Shown piece after piece: positions 52,761 through 62,078 of a DNA stretch of 64,000 bases. Position 1 is the stretch's first letter. Every line of letters begins with the position of its first letter. The stretch covers positions 248,001 through 312,000 of the forward strand of contig NZ_BBXD01000019.1 in assembly GCF_001570545.1 (NCBI RefSeq). The letters run 5' to 3'. Below the pieces are notes generated by a model, which was not told where the DNA came from, made no database searches, and saw only the letters and a list, made by a program, of their open reading frames with translations. Source of the DNA: Herbidospora mongoliensis (GTDB lineage: Bacteria; Actinomycetota; Actinomycetes; Streptosporangiales; Streptosporangiaceae). The position numbers were made by a program, and so were the translations under genes.

Positions 52761-54257
52761 ATGGTCGCGGTCGCGGAACCCGCCGTCACAGGCGCCCCCC
52801 AGGTCACCTGGAAGGAGCGTCTCGTCGTCACGCTGCGCAATCATCGCTGGTTCGCCGCCGCGCTCGCGGTCGGCGCGCTCCTGCGGCTCGTCGCGATGCT
52901 CGGCTTCGGCCCGGCGATGTGGTTCAACGACTCCTACGACTACGTGTCGGTCGCGCTCCACCCGAGGCCCCATCCGATCAGACCGGATGGCTATGCCTTC
53001 TGGCTGCTGCTGCTCCGACCTTTTCACAGCTTCAGCTTTGTTGTCCTCACGCAACACCTGATGGGCCTGGCAACGGCCGGGTTGATCTATGCGCTGCTGG
53101 TCAAAAGGTTCGCCATGGCCGGGTGGGCGGCGACTCTGGCCACCGTCCCGGTGCTGTTCGACGCCTACCAGATCCAGCTCGAGACGCTGATCATGAGCGA
53201 CGCCATGTTCATCCTGCTGGTCACCGGGGTGATCACGCTGGTGCTCTGGCACCGCTCGATGACCTGGCAGGTCGGCGCGGCCGTCGGCGGCCTGCTCGCG
53301 CTGACCGCGCTGACCCGCAGCATCGGCCTGCCGATCCTGGCGCTGGTGGTGGCGTTCATCCTGATCAAGCGGGTCGGCTGGAAGCCGGTCGTGGCCATGC
53401 TGGCGGCGTGCGCGATCCCGGTCGTCGGCTACATGGGCTGGTTCAAAGCGGTCAACGGCCCGTTCGCGATGACACAGAGCGATGGCGTGATCCTCTACAT
53501 GCGCACGGCGCTGTGGGCCGACTGCGACAAGATGGGCCTCGACCCGCGCGCCGACCTCGACCTGGCGCTGCTCTGCATCAACACGCCGGTGACCGAGCGC
53601 AAGAACTCGGCGCAGTACTACCTGTGGTGGGACAACGAGAACCAGCTCCATGTCTTCGGCGCGGGCCGCAAGTTCGACGCCGAGACCAACCGCATCGCGA
53701 GCGAGTTCGCCAAGCGCGCGATCATGGCCCAGCCGCTCGACTATCTGGGCGCCGTCGCCAAAGACTTCTTCCGCGCCTTCCAGTGGGGCCGCCCCACGTT
53801 CCCCGACCCGAAAACCTTCCTTCTGTACGAATTCAGCAACAACACCACCACCAAACTCCCCCAATGGAGCTCCTACCGGGGCACGACCAACGGCGACGCC
53901 ACGCGCTACGAGAACGGCGAGGCCGCCACCGTCAAGGTCGCCCCCTTCTCGACGTTCATGATGAGCTACCAGTCGGTGATCCGGCTCCCCGGCACCATCC
54001 TCGGCCTGCTCGTGCTGGTGGGCCTGGCAGGTGTCGTCCAGCGCTGGCGCACCCTCGGCGGCCCGGTGCTGCTGCCGTGGCTCGGCGCGGTCGGCCTGGT
54101 GCTCGCCCCGGCGGCCACGGCCGAGTTCGACTACCGCTACCTGCTCCCGGCGGTGCCGCTGGCGTGCCTGGCGGCGGCGATCACGCTGCGGAACGCGCGG
54201 CTTCCCAGGAAGCGAGCGCAGGAAGAACCTCTCGCGGCGGAACCCGTCGCGCCGTGA
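52761..54257 (+). CDS. Integral-membrane GT-C-type glycosyltransferase (ArnT/GT39-like)
   Basis: The 498-residue protein has about 10-12 membrane segments. The first outside loop carries an Asp (WFNDSYDYVSVA), typical of the GT-C catalytic loop. There is a long outside loop (about 235-390) and a late YRYLLPAVPLACLA helix. GT-C enzymes take sugars from polyprenyl phosphate; the divergent GT2 gene could supply them. The start is ATG 52761. The acceptor is unknown. Confidence 0.78.
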   Translation: MVAVAEPAVTGAPQVTWKERLVVTLRNHRWFAAALAVGALLRLVAMLGFGPAMWFNDSYDYVSVALHPRPHPIRPDGYAFWLLLLRPFHSFSFVVLTQHLMGLATAGLIYALLVKRFAMAGWAATLATVPVLFDAYQIQLETLIMSDAMFILLVTGVITLVLWHRSMTWQVGAAVGGLLALTALTRSIGLPILALVVAFILIKRVGWKPVVAMLAACAIPVVGYMGWFKAVNGPFAMTQSDGVILYMRTALWADCDKMGLDPRADLDLALLCINTPVTERKNSAQYYLWWDNENQLHVFGAGRKFDAETNRIASEFAKRAIMAQPLDYLGAVAKDFFRAFQWGRPTFPDPKTFLLYEFSNNTTTKLPQWSSYRGTTNGDATRYENGEAATVKVAPFSTFMMSYQSVIRLPGTILGLLVLVGLAGVVQRWRTLGGPVLLPWLGAVGLVLAPAATAEFDYRYLLPAVPLACLAAAITLRNARLPRKRAQEEPLAAEPVAP

Positions 54258-54260
54258 AGA

Positions 54261-55091
54261 TCACCCGCTCGAATGCACCGCGTTGTAAAGGTCCCGTTTG
54301 GAGACGCCCGCGTCTCTGGCCACGTCGCTGATCGCCTGTTTGCGGGTCACCCCGGTCGCCTCCAGCCGGGCGACCTCGCCGAGAAGATCGTCCACAGCGA
54401 TCTCCTTCGGCACCGCCCCGGTCACCACGATCGTGATCTCGCCCTTGGCCCCGGGAGCCCCCGCGGCGAGTTCGGCGAGGCCGCCGCGCCGCACCTCTTC
54501 ATACGTCTTGGTCAGCTCGCGGCACACGGCCGCGGACCGGTCGTCCCCGAACGCCTCGGCCATCGCCAGGAGCGAGGCCTCCAGCCGGTGGGGCGCCTCG
54601 AAGAACACCATCGTGCGCTCCTCGTCGGCCAGCTTCTCCAGCCGCCTGCTCCGGTCGCCGGCCTTGCGCGGCAGGAACCCCTCGAAGCAGAACCGGTCGC
54701 TGGGCAGCCCGGAGATGGCCAGGGCCGTGGTGACGGCCGACGGGCCGGCCAGCGCGGTCACCCGCACCCCCGCGTCGACCGCGAGCCGGGTCAGCCGGTA
54801 GCCGGGGTCGGAAACTCCCGGCATGCCCGCATCGGTGATGACCAGCACCTTCTGTCCTTCGAGCAGGTGACCGAGCAGCTCCTTGGCCCGCGCGATCTCG
54901 TTCTGCTCGTAGTAGGAGACGACCCGTCCGGTGATCTCCGCCTCGATGTCGTGGGCGAGCCGTCGCAGCCGCCGGGTGTCCTCGGCGGCGATCACGTCGG
55001 CGCTCTCCAGGGCGGCCCGCAGCCGTGGTGAGGCGTCGCCCGCCTGCCCGATGGGGGCTCCGGCCAGCACGAGGGTCCCGTATTCCGTCAC
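54261..55091 (-). CDS. rsmI: 16S rRNA (cytidine-1402-2'-O)-methyltransferase
   Basis: The 276-residue protein of the tetrapyrrole-methylase fold contains GTLVLAGAPIGQAGDASPRL, IAAEDTRRLRRLA, VLVITDAGMPGVSDPGYRL, VTALAGPSAVTTALAISGLP and FEGFLPRK, all RsmI signatures. GTG 55091 is the start. It is usually divergent from pmt in actinobacteria, as here. Confidence 0.95.
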   Translation of the reverse strand: MTEYGTLVLAGAPIGQAGDASPRLRAALESADVIAAEDTRRLRRLAHDIEAEITGRVVSYYEQNEIARAKELLGHLLEGQKVLVITDAGMPGVSDPGYRLTRLAVDAGVRVTALAGPSAVTTALAISGLPSDRFCFEGFLPRKAGDRSRRLEKLADEERTMVFFEAPHRLEASLLAMAEAFGDDRSAAVCRELTKTYEEVRRGGLAELAAGAPGAKGEITIVVTGAVPKEIAVDDLLGEVARLEATGVTRKQAISDVARDAGVSKRDLYNAVHSSG

Positions 55092-55306
55092 CCCCTCAGT
55101 ATGAAAGCTTCACGGAACCCGCCGGGCCGACGATCTCCGGCCGCGTCCGCCGCCCGGCGGTCCACGCGCTCATCTGCGATCTCTTCCCTCGTCATTCCGG
55201 TCGGCTTCGCTCTCCCGCGCTCCTCACCTCAGGAATCGGCGCGCTGCGGGCGATAATCGGAATGTTCGTCGTGTTCGTGGCGCGGTGTCGCCAGTAATGT
55301 GTCGGC

Positions 55307-56911
55307 GTGGCCGTGACCGATTTCGCTGACAAGGCGCCCGAACAGCCCGAGCCGAAGGAGCAGGTGCTCTCAGTGCGCGAGCGGCTGCTGCCGCCGATGC
55401 CGGGCGACGGGTTGTGGGCCTGGCTCGGCCCCCTCATCATCGCCGTGTTCGGCGGCTTCCTGCGGTTCGACCGCCTCGGAATGCCGAAGGCGGTGGTCTT
55501 CGACGAGACCTACTACGCCAAAGACGGCTGGTCGACCCTGAAATACGGCGTCGAGACCCAGTTCCTCGACGGCGACGCGGCCAATCAGGCGATGCTGCGC
55601 GGCGACGACAACATCTTCAAGGTCTGTCAGAACATCGCCGACTGCGGCTCCTATGTCGTCCACCCGCCGCTGGGCAAGTGGATGATCGGCCTCGGCGAGT
55701 GGATGTTCGGCCTGAACCCGTTCGGCTGGCGGTTCGCCGCCGCGCTGCTCGGCACGATCTCGATCTTCCTGCTGGCCCGGCTGGCCCGCCGGATGACCCG
55801 CTCGACCCTGCTGGGCTGCCTGGCCGGGTTCCTGCTCGCGGTCGACGGCCTCCACTTCGTGCTGTCCCGCACCGCCCTGCTCGACATCTTCCTGATGTTC
55901 TGGCTGCTGGCCGGGTTCGCCTGCCTGGTCGTCGACCGCGACAAGAGCCGCGAGCGGCTGGCCGACTGGTACGAGAACTCCCCCCTCAGCGACCTGGGCC
56001 CCCGGCTCGGCCTGCGTCCGTGGCGGCTGGCGGCCGGCCTGTGCCTGGGTGCCGCGCTGGCCACCAAGTGGACCGGCATCCTGTTCATCGCCGCGTTCGG
56101 CATCATGACGGTCCTGTGGGACCTCGGCGCCCGCCGCGCGGTCGGCCTTCGCCGCCCGCTGCTGGCGGCGCTGAAACTCGACGTCCCGCTCGCGTTCGCC
56201 TGGGTCGCGATCACGTCTTTGGTCGTGTACGTCGTCTCGTTCTTCGGCTGGTTCGGCAGCGACCGGGGCTACGGCCGCAACTGGGCCGAGGCCACCTCAG
56301 GCGGCTGGCAGAACTTCGTGTTCAGCTCCATGCGGTCGTGGTTCGACTACCAGACCCAGATCCTGTCGTTCCACACCGGGCTGGAGACCACCCACCCCTA
56401 CCAGTCGCAACCGTGGCAGTGGCCGCTGCTCACCCGCCCCGTCGCGTTCTTCTACGAGTCGCCGTCGGGCTGCGGCACCGACAGCTGCTCCTGGGCCGTG
56501 CTCGGCACCGGCACCCCGATCATCTGGTACGCCGGTCTCGCCGCCATGATCGCCATGATCGCCTGGTACGTCGCCACCCGCGACTGGCGGGCCGGGGCCG
56601 TCCTGCTGGGTTACGCGGCGGGCTGGCTGCCCTGGTTCTACTTCGCCTGGGCCGACAACCGCACGATGTTCCTCTTCTACGCCATCCCGATGGTCCCGTT
56701 CATGATCCTGGGCATCGTGCTGGCGGCCGGCCTGATCATCGGCCCGGCCACCGCTCCACTGCAGCGCCGCAGGGCCGGCGCGATCGCGGTCGGCGTGTTC
56801 GCCCTGCTGGCCCTGGTCAACTTCTGGTGGCTCTATCCGGTGCTGTCGGCGGAGCTTCTTCCGTACCAGGACTGGTATGACCGGATGTTGTTCAAGAAGG
56901 GCTGGATCTGA
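55307..56911 (+). CDS. pmt: Dolichyl-phosphate-mannose-type protein O-mannosyltransferase
   Basis: The 534-residue GT39 enzyme mannosylates secreted proteins. It has the catalytic DE pair in VVFDETYYAKDGWS (first outside loop), HPPLGKWMIGLGEWMFG, RTALLDIFLMFW and TKWTGILF, about 10 membrane segments, and the C-terminal YFAWADNRTMFLFY block. This matches the actinobacterial PMT family. GTG 55307 is the start. The substrate lipid is polyprenyl-phosphate-mannose in this group. Confidence 0.95.
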   Translation: MAVTDFADKAPEQPEPKEQVLSVRERLLPPMPGDGLWAWLGPLIIAVFGGFLRFDRLGMPKAVVFDETYYAKDGWSTLKYGVETQFLDGDAANQAMLRGDDNIFKVCQNIADCGSYVVHPPLGKWMIGLGEWMFGLNPFGWRFAAALLGTISIFLLARLARRMTRSTLLGCLAGFLLAVDGLHFVLSRTALLDIFLMFWLLAGFACLVVDRDKSRERLADWYENSPLSDLGPRLGLRPWRLAAGLCLGAALATKWTGILFIAAFGIMTVLWDLGARRAVGLRRPLLAALKLDVPLAFAWVAITSLVVYVVSFFGWFGSDRGYGRNWAEATSGGWQNFVFSSMRSWFDYQTQILSFHTGLETTHPYQSQPWQWPLLTRPVAFFYESPSGCGTDSCSWAVLGTGTPIIWYAGLAAMIAMIAWYVATRDWRAGAVLLGYAAGWLPWFYFAWADNRTMFLFYAIPMVPFMILGIVLAAGLIIGPATAPLQRRRAGAIAVGVFALLALVNFWWLYPVLSAELLPYQDWYDRMLFKKGWI

Positions 56912-57011
56912 CCTCTGGCGGGCAGGTCCGTATCGTGAGTCACTAGGGGGGTGGTCCCGAGTGTCTCTCGGTCGTCGTCAACGGTGGGTGCCATACGGCA
57001 GACTGCGGGTC

Positions 57012-58340
57012 ATGCCCGCACCTGACGTGGCGGCCCTCCTCGCCGAGCTGGAGCGAGCCGAGCCGGATGTCGCCGACTCGGCTCGAGTCGCCGTTGAGTG
57101 GCTCACCGGCGGCGAGGCCCTTGAGACGATCAGCCAGCTCGATGTCTGCGAGTTCCTCTGGTACGCCCTGCCGATCAAGGTGACGGGCGACCGGCACGGC
57201 ATCGCCCGCGCCCTCGGCCGCCTGTTCGAACTGGGCGGCATGGAGCGCTACGCCGCCCTCTGCGACTCGCCCACCACGACCAGGATCCTGCGCGTCTACG
57301 CCCGTGAGGGCGAGGAGGCCGGCACCGCCGCCTACCAGGACGCCGTGGAATCGACCGGGGTCCTGCCTCCCGACGTCTCGGAGCTCAGCTGGAGCTCCAT
57401 CATGGGCCCCGAGGAGCTGGGCGCCCACGTGGCCTGCGCGGCCGCGCTGGAACTCGCCCTCGTGTCCGGCGAGCTCCCGCAACCGGCCGACAAGGCCTTC
57501 GCCAAGGGCCGCCTCGACCTCACCCGCCGCTGGCTGACCAGCCCCCGCCCCGAACTCGGCGGCGACTGCTGGCTGCACCGCGTCCACGGCGAACGCCTCA
57601 ACCGCTGGGTCCTCGGCCGGGGCCGCCCCCGCCGGGAACTCGCGCAGCCCTTCGAGGTCCGCCTGCACGCGCCCGTCACTCCCCCGGAAGAGCCCCACCT
57701 CGCCTCGCTGTGGTGGCTGCTCGACTGGGCCGAGACCGGCGGCGTGCCGCTGACCCAGAAGTTCAACGTGGCCCGCGCCCTGGTGATCGAGTCGGTCGAA
57801 CTGTTCGGCTGGGACACGCTGACCTCGGGCACCGTCCGGGGCGAGGCCGACGTGCCGACCCTGACGATGCTCCGCGAGATGGTCATGACCGACCTGAAGG
57901 CCGTCCGGCGCACCGGCCGCAAACTCGTGCTGACCCCCGCGGGCCGGAGACTGTCCGACAACCCCGACATCCTCTGGACCGCCGCCACGGCGGCCCTGCT
58001 CACCCCCGCCAAGGGCGAACACGACTTCGAGGTCTCCATCCGCGAGTCGGCCCTGATGTTGCTGGCCGACGGCGCCGAATACGCCTACCCCGACCTGTGC
58101 GAACGCGTCGCCGAGGTGGTCAACGGCGAGGGCTGGCGTTCGGCGGCCGGAGCCCAGGTGAGCGCCAGAGACCTGGGCGGCCCGATGGGCGAGTTCCAGC
58201 GCCGCCTCGACGCCCTCGACCTGCGCGTGTCGTGCGACTGGCGCTCGACGTGGCAGCTCACCCCGGTGGGCCAGGCGGCGGCCCTGTCGGCGCTCCGCAC
58301 CCAGGCCCTGCGCCCGAGGCAGTACGCCGGGCTGGGCTGA
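57012..58340 (+). CDS. Conserved-looking protein of unknown function with a winged-helix-like end
   Basis: I do not recognise this 442-residue protein. It is soluble and rich in Leu, Ala and Arg, with a helical N-terminal half. A segment LREMVMTDLKAVRRTGRKL and LTPAGRRLSDNPDILWTAA recalls winged-helix proteins, and a late TWQLTPVGQAAALSAL repeats the pattern. No catalytic motif or signal peptide is seen. ATG 57012 is preferred; the frame is open to 56877 into pmt, and a GTG start near 56960 is possible. Base use is as in the neighbours. Confidence 0.6.
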   Translation: MPAPDVAALLAELERAEPDVADSARVAVEWLTGGEALETISQLDVCEFLWYALPIKVTGDRHGIARALGRLFELGGMERYAALCDSPTTTRILRVYAREGEEAGTAAYQDAVESTGVLPPDVSELSWSSIMGPEELGAHVACAAALELALVSGELPQPADKAFAKGRLDLTRRWLTSPRPELGGDCWLHRVHGERLNRWVLGRGRPRRELAQPFEVRLHAPVTPPEEPHLASLWWLLDWAETGGVPLTQKFNVARALVIESVELFGWDTLTSGTVRGEADVPTLTMLREMVMTDLKAVRRTGRKLVLTPAGRRLSDNPDILWTAATAALLTPAKGEHDFEVSIRESALMLLADGAEYAYPDLCERVAEVVNGEGWRSAAGAQVSARDLGGPMGEFQRRLDALDLRVSCDWRSTWQLTPVGQAAALSALRTQALRPRQYAGLG

Positions 58341-58391
58341 CCACTTCCGCTGCGCGTGCAGCGGATACGGGGGGTCGCGCGTTCTATAGAC

Positions 58392-58898
58392 ATGACGGGT
58401 GACATGCTTCAGGACTTCGTGCCGCCACCCGAAGTTCTGGTCACCCTCTATCGCGAGAACCGGCTCGAACTCATTCGGCTGGCCCTGCTGCTGGTCGGCG
58501 ACCGGGAGACCGCGGAAGACGTCGTCCAAGACGTGTTCGCCCGGCTGCACGGGAGCCGGCCGGGTGTGCTGACCCTGGCTTATGTCCGCACCAGCGTGCT
58601 CAACGGGGCGCGCTCGGCGCTGCGGCGGCGGCGGGTGGCGATCCACAAACCGCCGCCGGCCGCCATTCCGGAAGATTCGGCCGAAGCGGCCGTGTTGCTG
58701 GGCGAGACCCGGCAAGAGGTGCTGACCGCCCTCAACCGGCTGCCGAACCGGCAGCGGGAGACCCTGGTGCTGCGCTACTACCTCGACCTGTCCGACGGGG
58801 AGATCGCGGAGGTGACGGGTCTGCAGCCGAGCACGGTCCGCTCCACGGTCATGCGCGCGCTGATCCGCCTGGAACGCGAACTGAAGGCGTCGACATGA
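58392..58898 (+). CDS. ECF (SigE-family) RNA polymerase sigma factor
   Basis: The 168-residue protein has region 2 (LYRENRLELIRLALLLVGD, TAEDVVQDVFARLHG) and region 4 (LPNRQRETLVLRYYLDLSDGE, TGLQPSTVRSTVMRALIRLE). ATG 58392 is chosen as the Met nearest the conserved start; the frame is open to 58356. The stop overlaps the next gene by ATGA. The pair repeats the organisation at 2316-3979. Confidence 0.88.
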   Translation: MTGDMLQDFVPPPEVLVTLYRENRLELIRLALLLVGDRETAEDVVQDVFARLHGSRPGVLTLAYVRTSVLNGARSALRRRRVAIHKPPPAAIPEDSAEAAVLLGETRQEVLTALNRLPNRQRETLVLRYYLDLSDGEIAEVTGLQPSTVRSTVMRALIRLERELKAST

Positions 58899-59968
58899 GC
58901 CACATCGAAGACATCCTCCGGGACGCCCTCACCACGAAGGCCGCCACCGTCGCCGACGACGGCCTCCTCCACCCGCTGCCCACGCCGCATCGGTCCTGGT
59001 CGGTGCGCTGGCGCGGGCCCCTCGCCCTCGCGGCCTCCCTCGCCGTCGTGGCGAGCGGGCTCTTCCTGGGTGTACGCGGCGTCGCCGTCGAACCCTTCCC
59101 CGCCGCCTCCCCCAAAGCCATGGGCCCGTACGTCGGCCCGCTGGCCACCCCCATCGAGCAGGTGTGGCCGAAGGCCGTCCACCGGATCCCGGCCGAGGGG
59201 CCGGGCGGCGTCGCGTTCACCCCCACCGACGTCGCCGACGGCGCGGTCGTCGGGAGGGGCCAGCAGGACACGATCCTGCGCTACGACCTGACCCGGCGCG
59301 CGTTCAACGTGGTGGCGACCGTGAACACGTACACCACGAGTCTGGTCGCGGGCGACGGTCACGCCGCCTGGTGGGCCGGCGGCGCCATCTGGCTGGCGCC
59401 GCTGACCGGGGGCGAGCCCGTGCGCCTGGCCACCGCCGGCACGTCGCCGACCTCGCTCACCGGCCTGGCCATCGCCGACGGCATGGTGACCTGGTCGACG
59501 TTCGAATCGGGCATTCAGAGCGTCCCGCTGTCCGGCGGACCGGTCGCCCGGGTGCCCGGTTCCGCCGGTTACGTCTTGATGGAGTGGCCGTGGGCCGGCC
59601 GGGCGCCCAACGGGCTGGTCGACCTGCGTTCCGGCACCTGGTCGACGGCGCCCACTCCCCGGGGCCGCACCGTCTGGTTCGGCTGCGGCCCCGAATGGTG
59701 CGCCGACCTGCTGGAGGCCTGGCGCCGCGACGGCACGGTCGTGCGCCGTCTCCCCGGACGGCCAACGAGCCGGCTGTGGGGCGCCCACGTCGTCCACCTC
59801 GTGCAGCAGGACGCCGCGGGGACCCGGGCCTCCACCCTCTACGACGTGCCCAGCGGCCGGGCCGGGCAGATCGTCAACGAGGCCGAGGGCGTCCAGCTGG
59901 GCGACGAGGTGTCCTGGTACCGGACGGGCGACACGGTGACCGCCATCGACATGGACGCCCTGCGGTGA
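58895..59968 (+). CDS. Single-pass membrane protein coupled to the ECF factor, putative anti-sigma partner
   Basis: The 357-residue protein has a short cytoplasmic head (MSHIEDILRDALTTKAATV), a TM at about 42-62 (LALAASLAVVASGLFLGV) and a propeller-like outside domain with blades such as GDGHAAWWAGGAIWLAPLTGG and IADGMVTWSTFESGIQSVPLSGG. No zinc anti-sigma motif is visible. The translational coupling and the parallel with 2316-3488 suggest it controls the sigma factor in response to an outside signal. Confidence 0.7.
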   Translation: MSHIEDILRDALTTKAATVADDGLLHPLPTPHRSWSVRWRGPLALAASLAVVASGLFLGVRGVAVEPFPAASPKAMGPYVGPLATPIEQVWPKAVHRIPAEGPGGVAFTPTDVADGAVVGRGQQDTILRYDLTRRAFNVVATVNTYTTSLVAGDGHAAWWAGGAIWLAPLTGGEPVRLATAGTSPTSLTGLAIADGMVTWSTFESGIQSVPLSGGPVARVPGSAGYVLMEWPWAGRAPNGLVDLRSGTWSTAPTPRGRTVWFGCGPEWCADLLEAWRRDGTVVRRLPGRPTSRLWGAHVVHLVQQDAAGTRASTLYDVPSGRAGQIVNEAEGVQLGDEVSWYRTGDTVTAIDMDALR

Positions 59969-59972
59969 CCCC

Positions 59973-61043
59973 TCACGGCACGGCGGCCAGGAACAGGTAG
60001 CTCCCGCACAGCGCGAGATGCAGACCGGCCGACAGCAGCGTCGCCCGCCCCGGCATGACGGTGAGCGTGCCGACGATCGCGGTCAGCACGAGCAGCACGA
60101 TGTGGACCGCGCCGAGCCCCAGCAGGAGCGGCCCGGCGAGCCAGATCGACGCCACCGCGATGGTCGGGATGGTCAGCCCGATGCTGGCCATCGCCGACCC
60201 GAGGGCGAGGTTGAGGCTGATCTGGACCCGGTTCCGGCGCGCGTTGCGGGCGGCGGCCAGGGTCTCCGGCAACAGCACCAGCAGCGCGATGACGACACCG
60301 ACCACCGATCCGGGCAGCCCGGCGCCGGAGACGGCGTCCTCGATGGTCTTCGACTCGACCTTGGCCAGCCCGACGACCGCGACCAGCGCCACGACGAGCA
60401 GCCCGAGGCTGGTCCGGGCAGCCTTCGCCGACGGGCCGTAGGCGTGGTCGTCGTCGTCGCCTTCCGCCAGGAAGTAGTCCCGGTGCCGGATGTTCTGGAC
60501 GAACACAAACAAGACGTACAGAGCAAGTGACACCACGGCGGCGAAGGCGAGCTGCGGGCCCGAGAACTCCGGACCGGAGTCGCTGGTCGTGAACGAAGGC
60601 AGCACCATGCACAGCGTCGCCAGCGTGATGACGGTGGCCAGCGCCGCGCCGGTCCCCTCGGGATTGAACGGCGCGGTGCCCCGTCTCAGCGCCGTGATCA
60701 GCAGCGACAGCCCGACGATGCCGTTACAGGTGATCATCACCGCGGCGAAGACGGTGTCCCGGGCGAGCGAGGCGGCGCCGGGCCCGCCCGAGATCATCAG
60801 CGTCACGATCAGCCCGACCTCGATGACCGTGACCGCGACGGCCAGGATCAGCGACCCGAACGGCTCCCCCACCCGATGGGCGACCACCTCGGCATGATGG
60901 ACGGCCGCCAGCACACACCCCGCCAGCAGCAGCACGATCAGGACCTCGACGACGACCGGCAGACCGCGCCCCCAGACCGCGGCGAGCGCCAGAATGGCGA
61001 CGACGGGCACGATCGACGCGGCCACCCTCACCCGGGCGTTCAT
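59973..61043 (-). CDS. chaA: Calcium/proton antiporter, CaCA/ChaA type
   Basis: The 356-residue protein has about 11 membrane segments with the two CaCA repeats: HRVGEPFGSLILAVAVTVIE with its Glu, and late LVLLPETLAAARNARRNRVQ followed by LNLALGSAMASIGLTIP. An acidic loop (EGDDDDHAYG) in the centre matches ChaA. It exports Ca2+ or Na+/K+ for protons. ATG 61043 has AGGAGG 4 nt upstream and overlaps the previous stop by 4 bp. Confidence 0.9.
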   Translation of the reverse strand: MNARVRVAASIVPVVAILALAAVWGRGLPVVVEVLIVLLLAGCVLAAVHHAEVVAHRVGEPFGSLILAVAVTVIEVGLIVTLMISGGPGAASLARDTVFAAVMITCNGIVGLSLLITALRRGTAPFNPEGTGAALATVITLATLCMVLPSFTTSDSGPEFSGPQLAFAAVVSLALYVLFVFVQNIRHRDYFLAEGDDDDHAYGPSAKAARTSLGLLVVALVAVVGLAKVESKTIEDAVSGAGLPGSVVGVVIALLVLLPETLAAARNARRNRVQISLNLALGSAMASIGLTIPTIAVASIWLAGPLLLGLGAVHIVLLVLTAIVGTLTVMPGRATLLSAGLHLALCGSYLFLAAVP

Positions 61044-61969
61044 CGGACCTCCTGAGCCGGGTAGGGCGTGAGTTTCGTCTCGGTCATCAGGCGGTGGTGA
61101 AATTCCTCGTGGACGAGGGCGGTCCGGGCGTGTCGGCCGACGATCTCGGCGAGGTCGGGCGGAACGTCGGCGCCCCAGGTCCGGCGGATCTGGTGCACCA
61201 GAAACCCGGCGGTGTAGTCGCGGTCATACCGGAGATGCGCGGTGAGGAACGCCCTCTCGGCCGGTGAGAGGTCGAACGCCGAGCTCAGGGCGAGGCCGAA
61301 GTCGGCGAAGTAGAGCGCCTCCCCGTCGGTGAGGACGTTGCGGAAGTGGGCGTCGAAATGGACCAGTCCGCGTGAGCTCATGACGTCACAGCCGCGCGCG
61401 AGTTCCCGCTCCGCCCAGGCGTAGCGCGGCCGGTCGGCGAGCCATCCGTCCAGCGTGTGCGGGATGTGCTCCAGGAACAGCGCGAGACTGAACGAGGACC
61501 GGCCGATGGCTTCGAGCCGCTCGCGCACGGCCGGGGAGCCCTCCCAGTGGGCGACCGCGCCGTCGATGCCGCCGAACTCCTCGGCGAACCCTTCGGGAGG
61601 CGAGTCGGGGATGACCCGCCAGTGGTAGAGCAACGGAAATCCCTGGTAGTCGCCCGCGCGGACCCAGCCGGTCGTCATCTCGTGGACGGCCAGCTCCCGC
61701 CAGGCGCCGAACCCCGCCGAACCGAGGCCGTAGTGGTAGAAGGCCGGCAGGTCGAACAGGTTCGCCGTCGACCGGGCGTTCCCTGGCCGCATCTCCAGAT
61801 CGGTCAGCGGGACCCGTTTGACGAAGACCGGTGTGCCGTCGACATCCAGGGTCGCCGACCTGCCGCCGATGCCCGCGTCGTGCGCGGTGGCTGTCCGCAC
61901 GCGGTCGGCGAGTTCGTGGTCGCTCAGCTCCGACAACCGTGGTGAAGCGGCCTCATATCCCGCCCGCAC
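61040..61969 (-). CDS. Protein-kinase-fold (phosphotransferase) protein of unknown substrate
   Basis: The 309-residue protein keeps kinase-like catalytic motifs: RGLVHFDAHFRNVL (HxD with an Asn five residues after the Asp) and YFADFGLAL (DFG). An upstream VFVKRVPL may be the ATP-binding Lys. No glycine-rich loop is clear, so it is an atypical kinase or APH-like enzyme. GTG 61969 is preferred because AGGGGG lies 5 nt upstream; GTG 61975 is the alternative. It is coupled to chaA. Confidence 0.68.
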   Translation of the reverse strand: MRAGYEAASPRLSELSDHELADRVRTATAHDAGIGGRSATLDVDGTPVFVKRVPLTDLEMRPGNARSTANLFDLPAFYHYGLGSAGFGAWRELAVHEMTTGWVRAGDYQGFPLLYHWRVIPDSPPEGFAEEFGGIDGAVAHWEGSPAVRERLEAIGRSSFSLALFLEHIPHTLDGWLADRPRYAWAERELARGCDVMSSRGLVHFDAHFRNVLTDGEALYFADFGLALSSAFDLSPAERAFLTAHLRYDRDYTAGFLVHQIRRTWGADVPPDLAEIVGRHARTALVHEEFHHRLMTETKLTPYPAQEVR

Positions 61970-62078
61970 TGGCACCCCCTGGCTTATCCACAGGTCGATT
62001 CTTCACTCCCTCCGGTCAAGTGCGGTGTTGGGTAGTGTCGGCGGCCGAGTCAAAGATCCAACCGGGCAGGGGAGCCAC

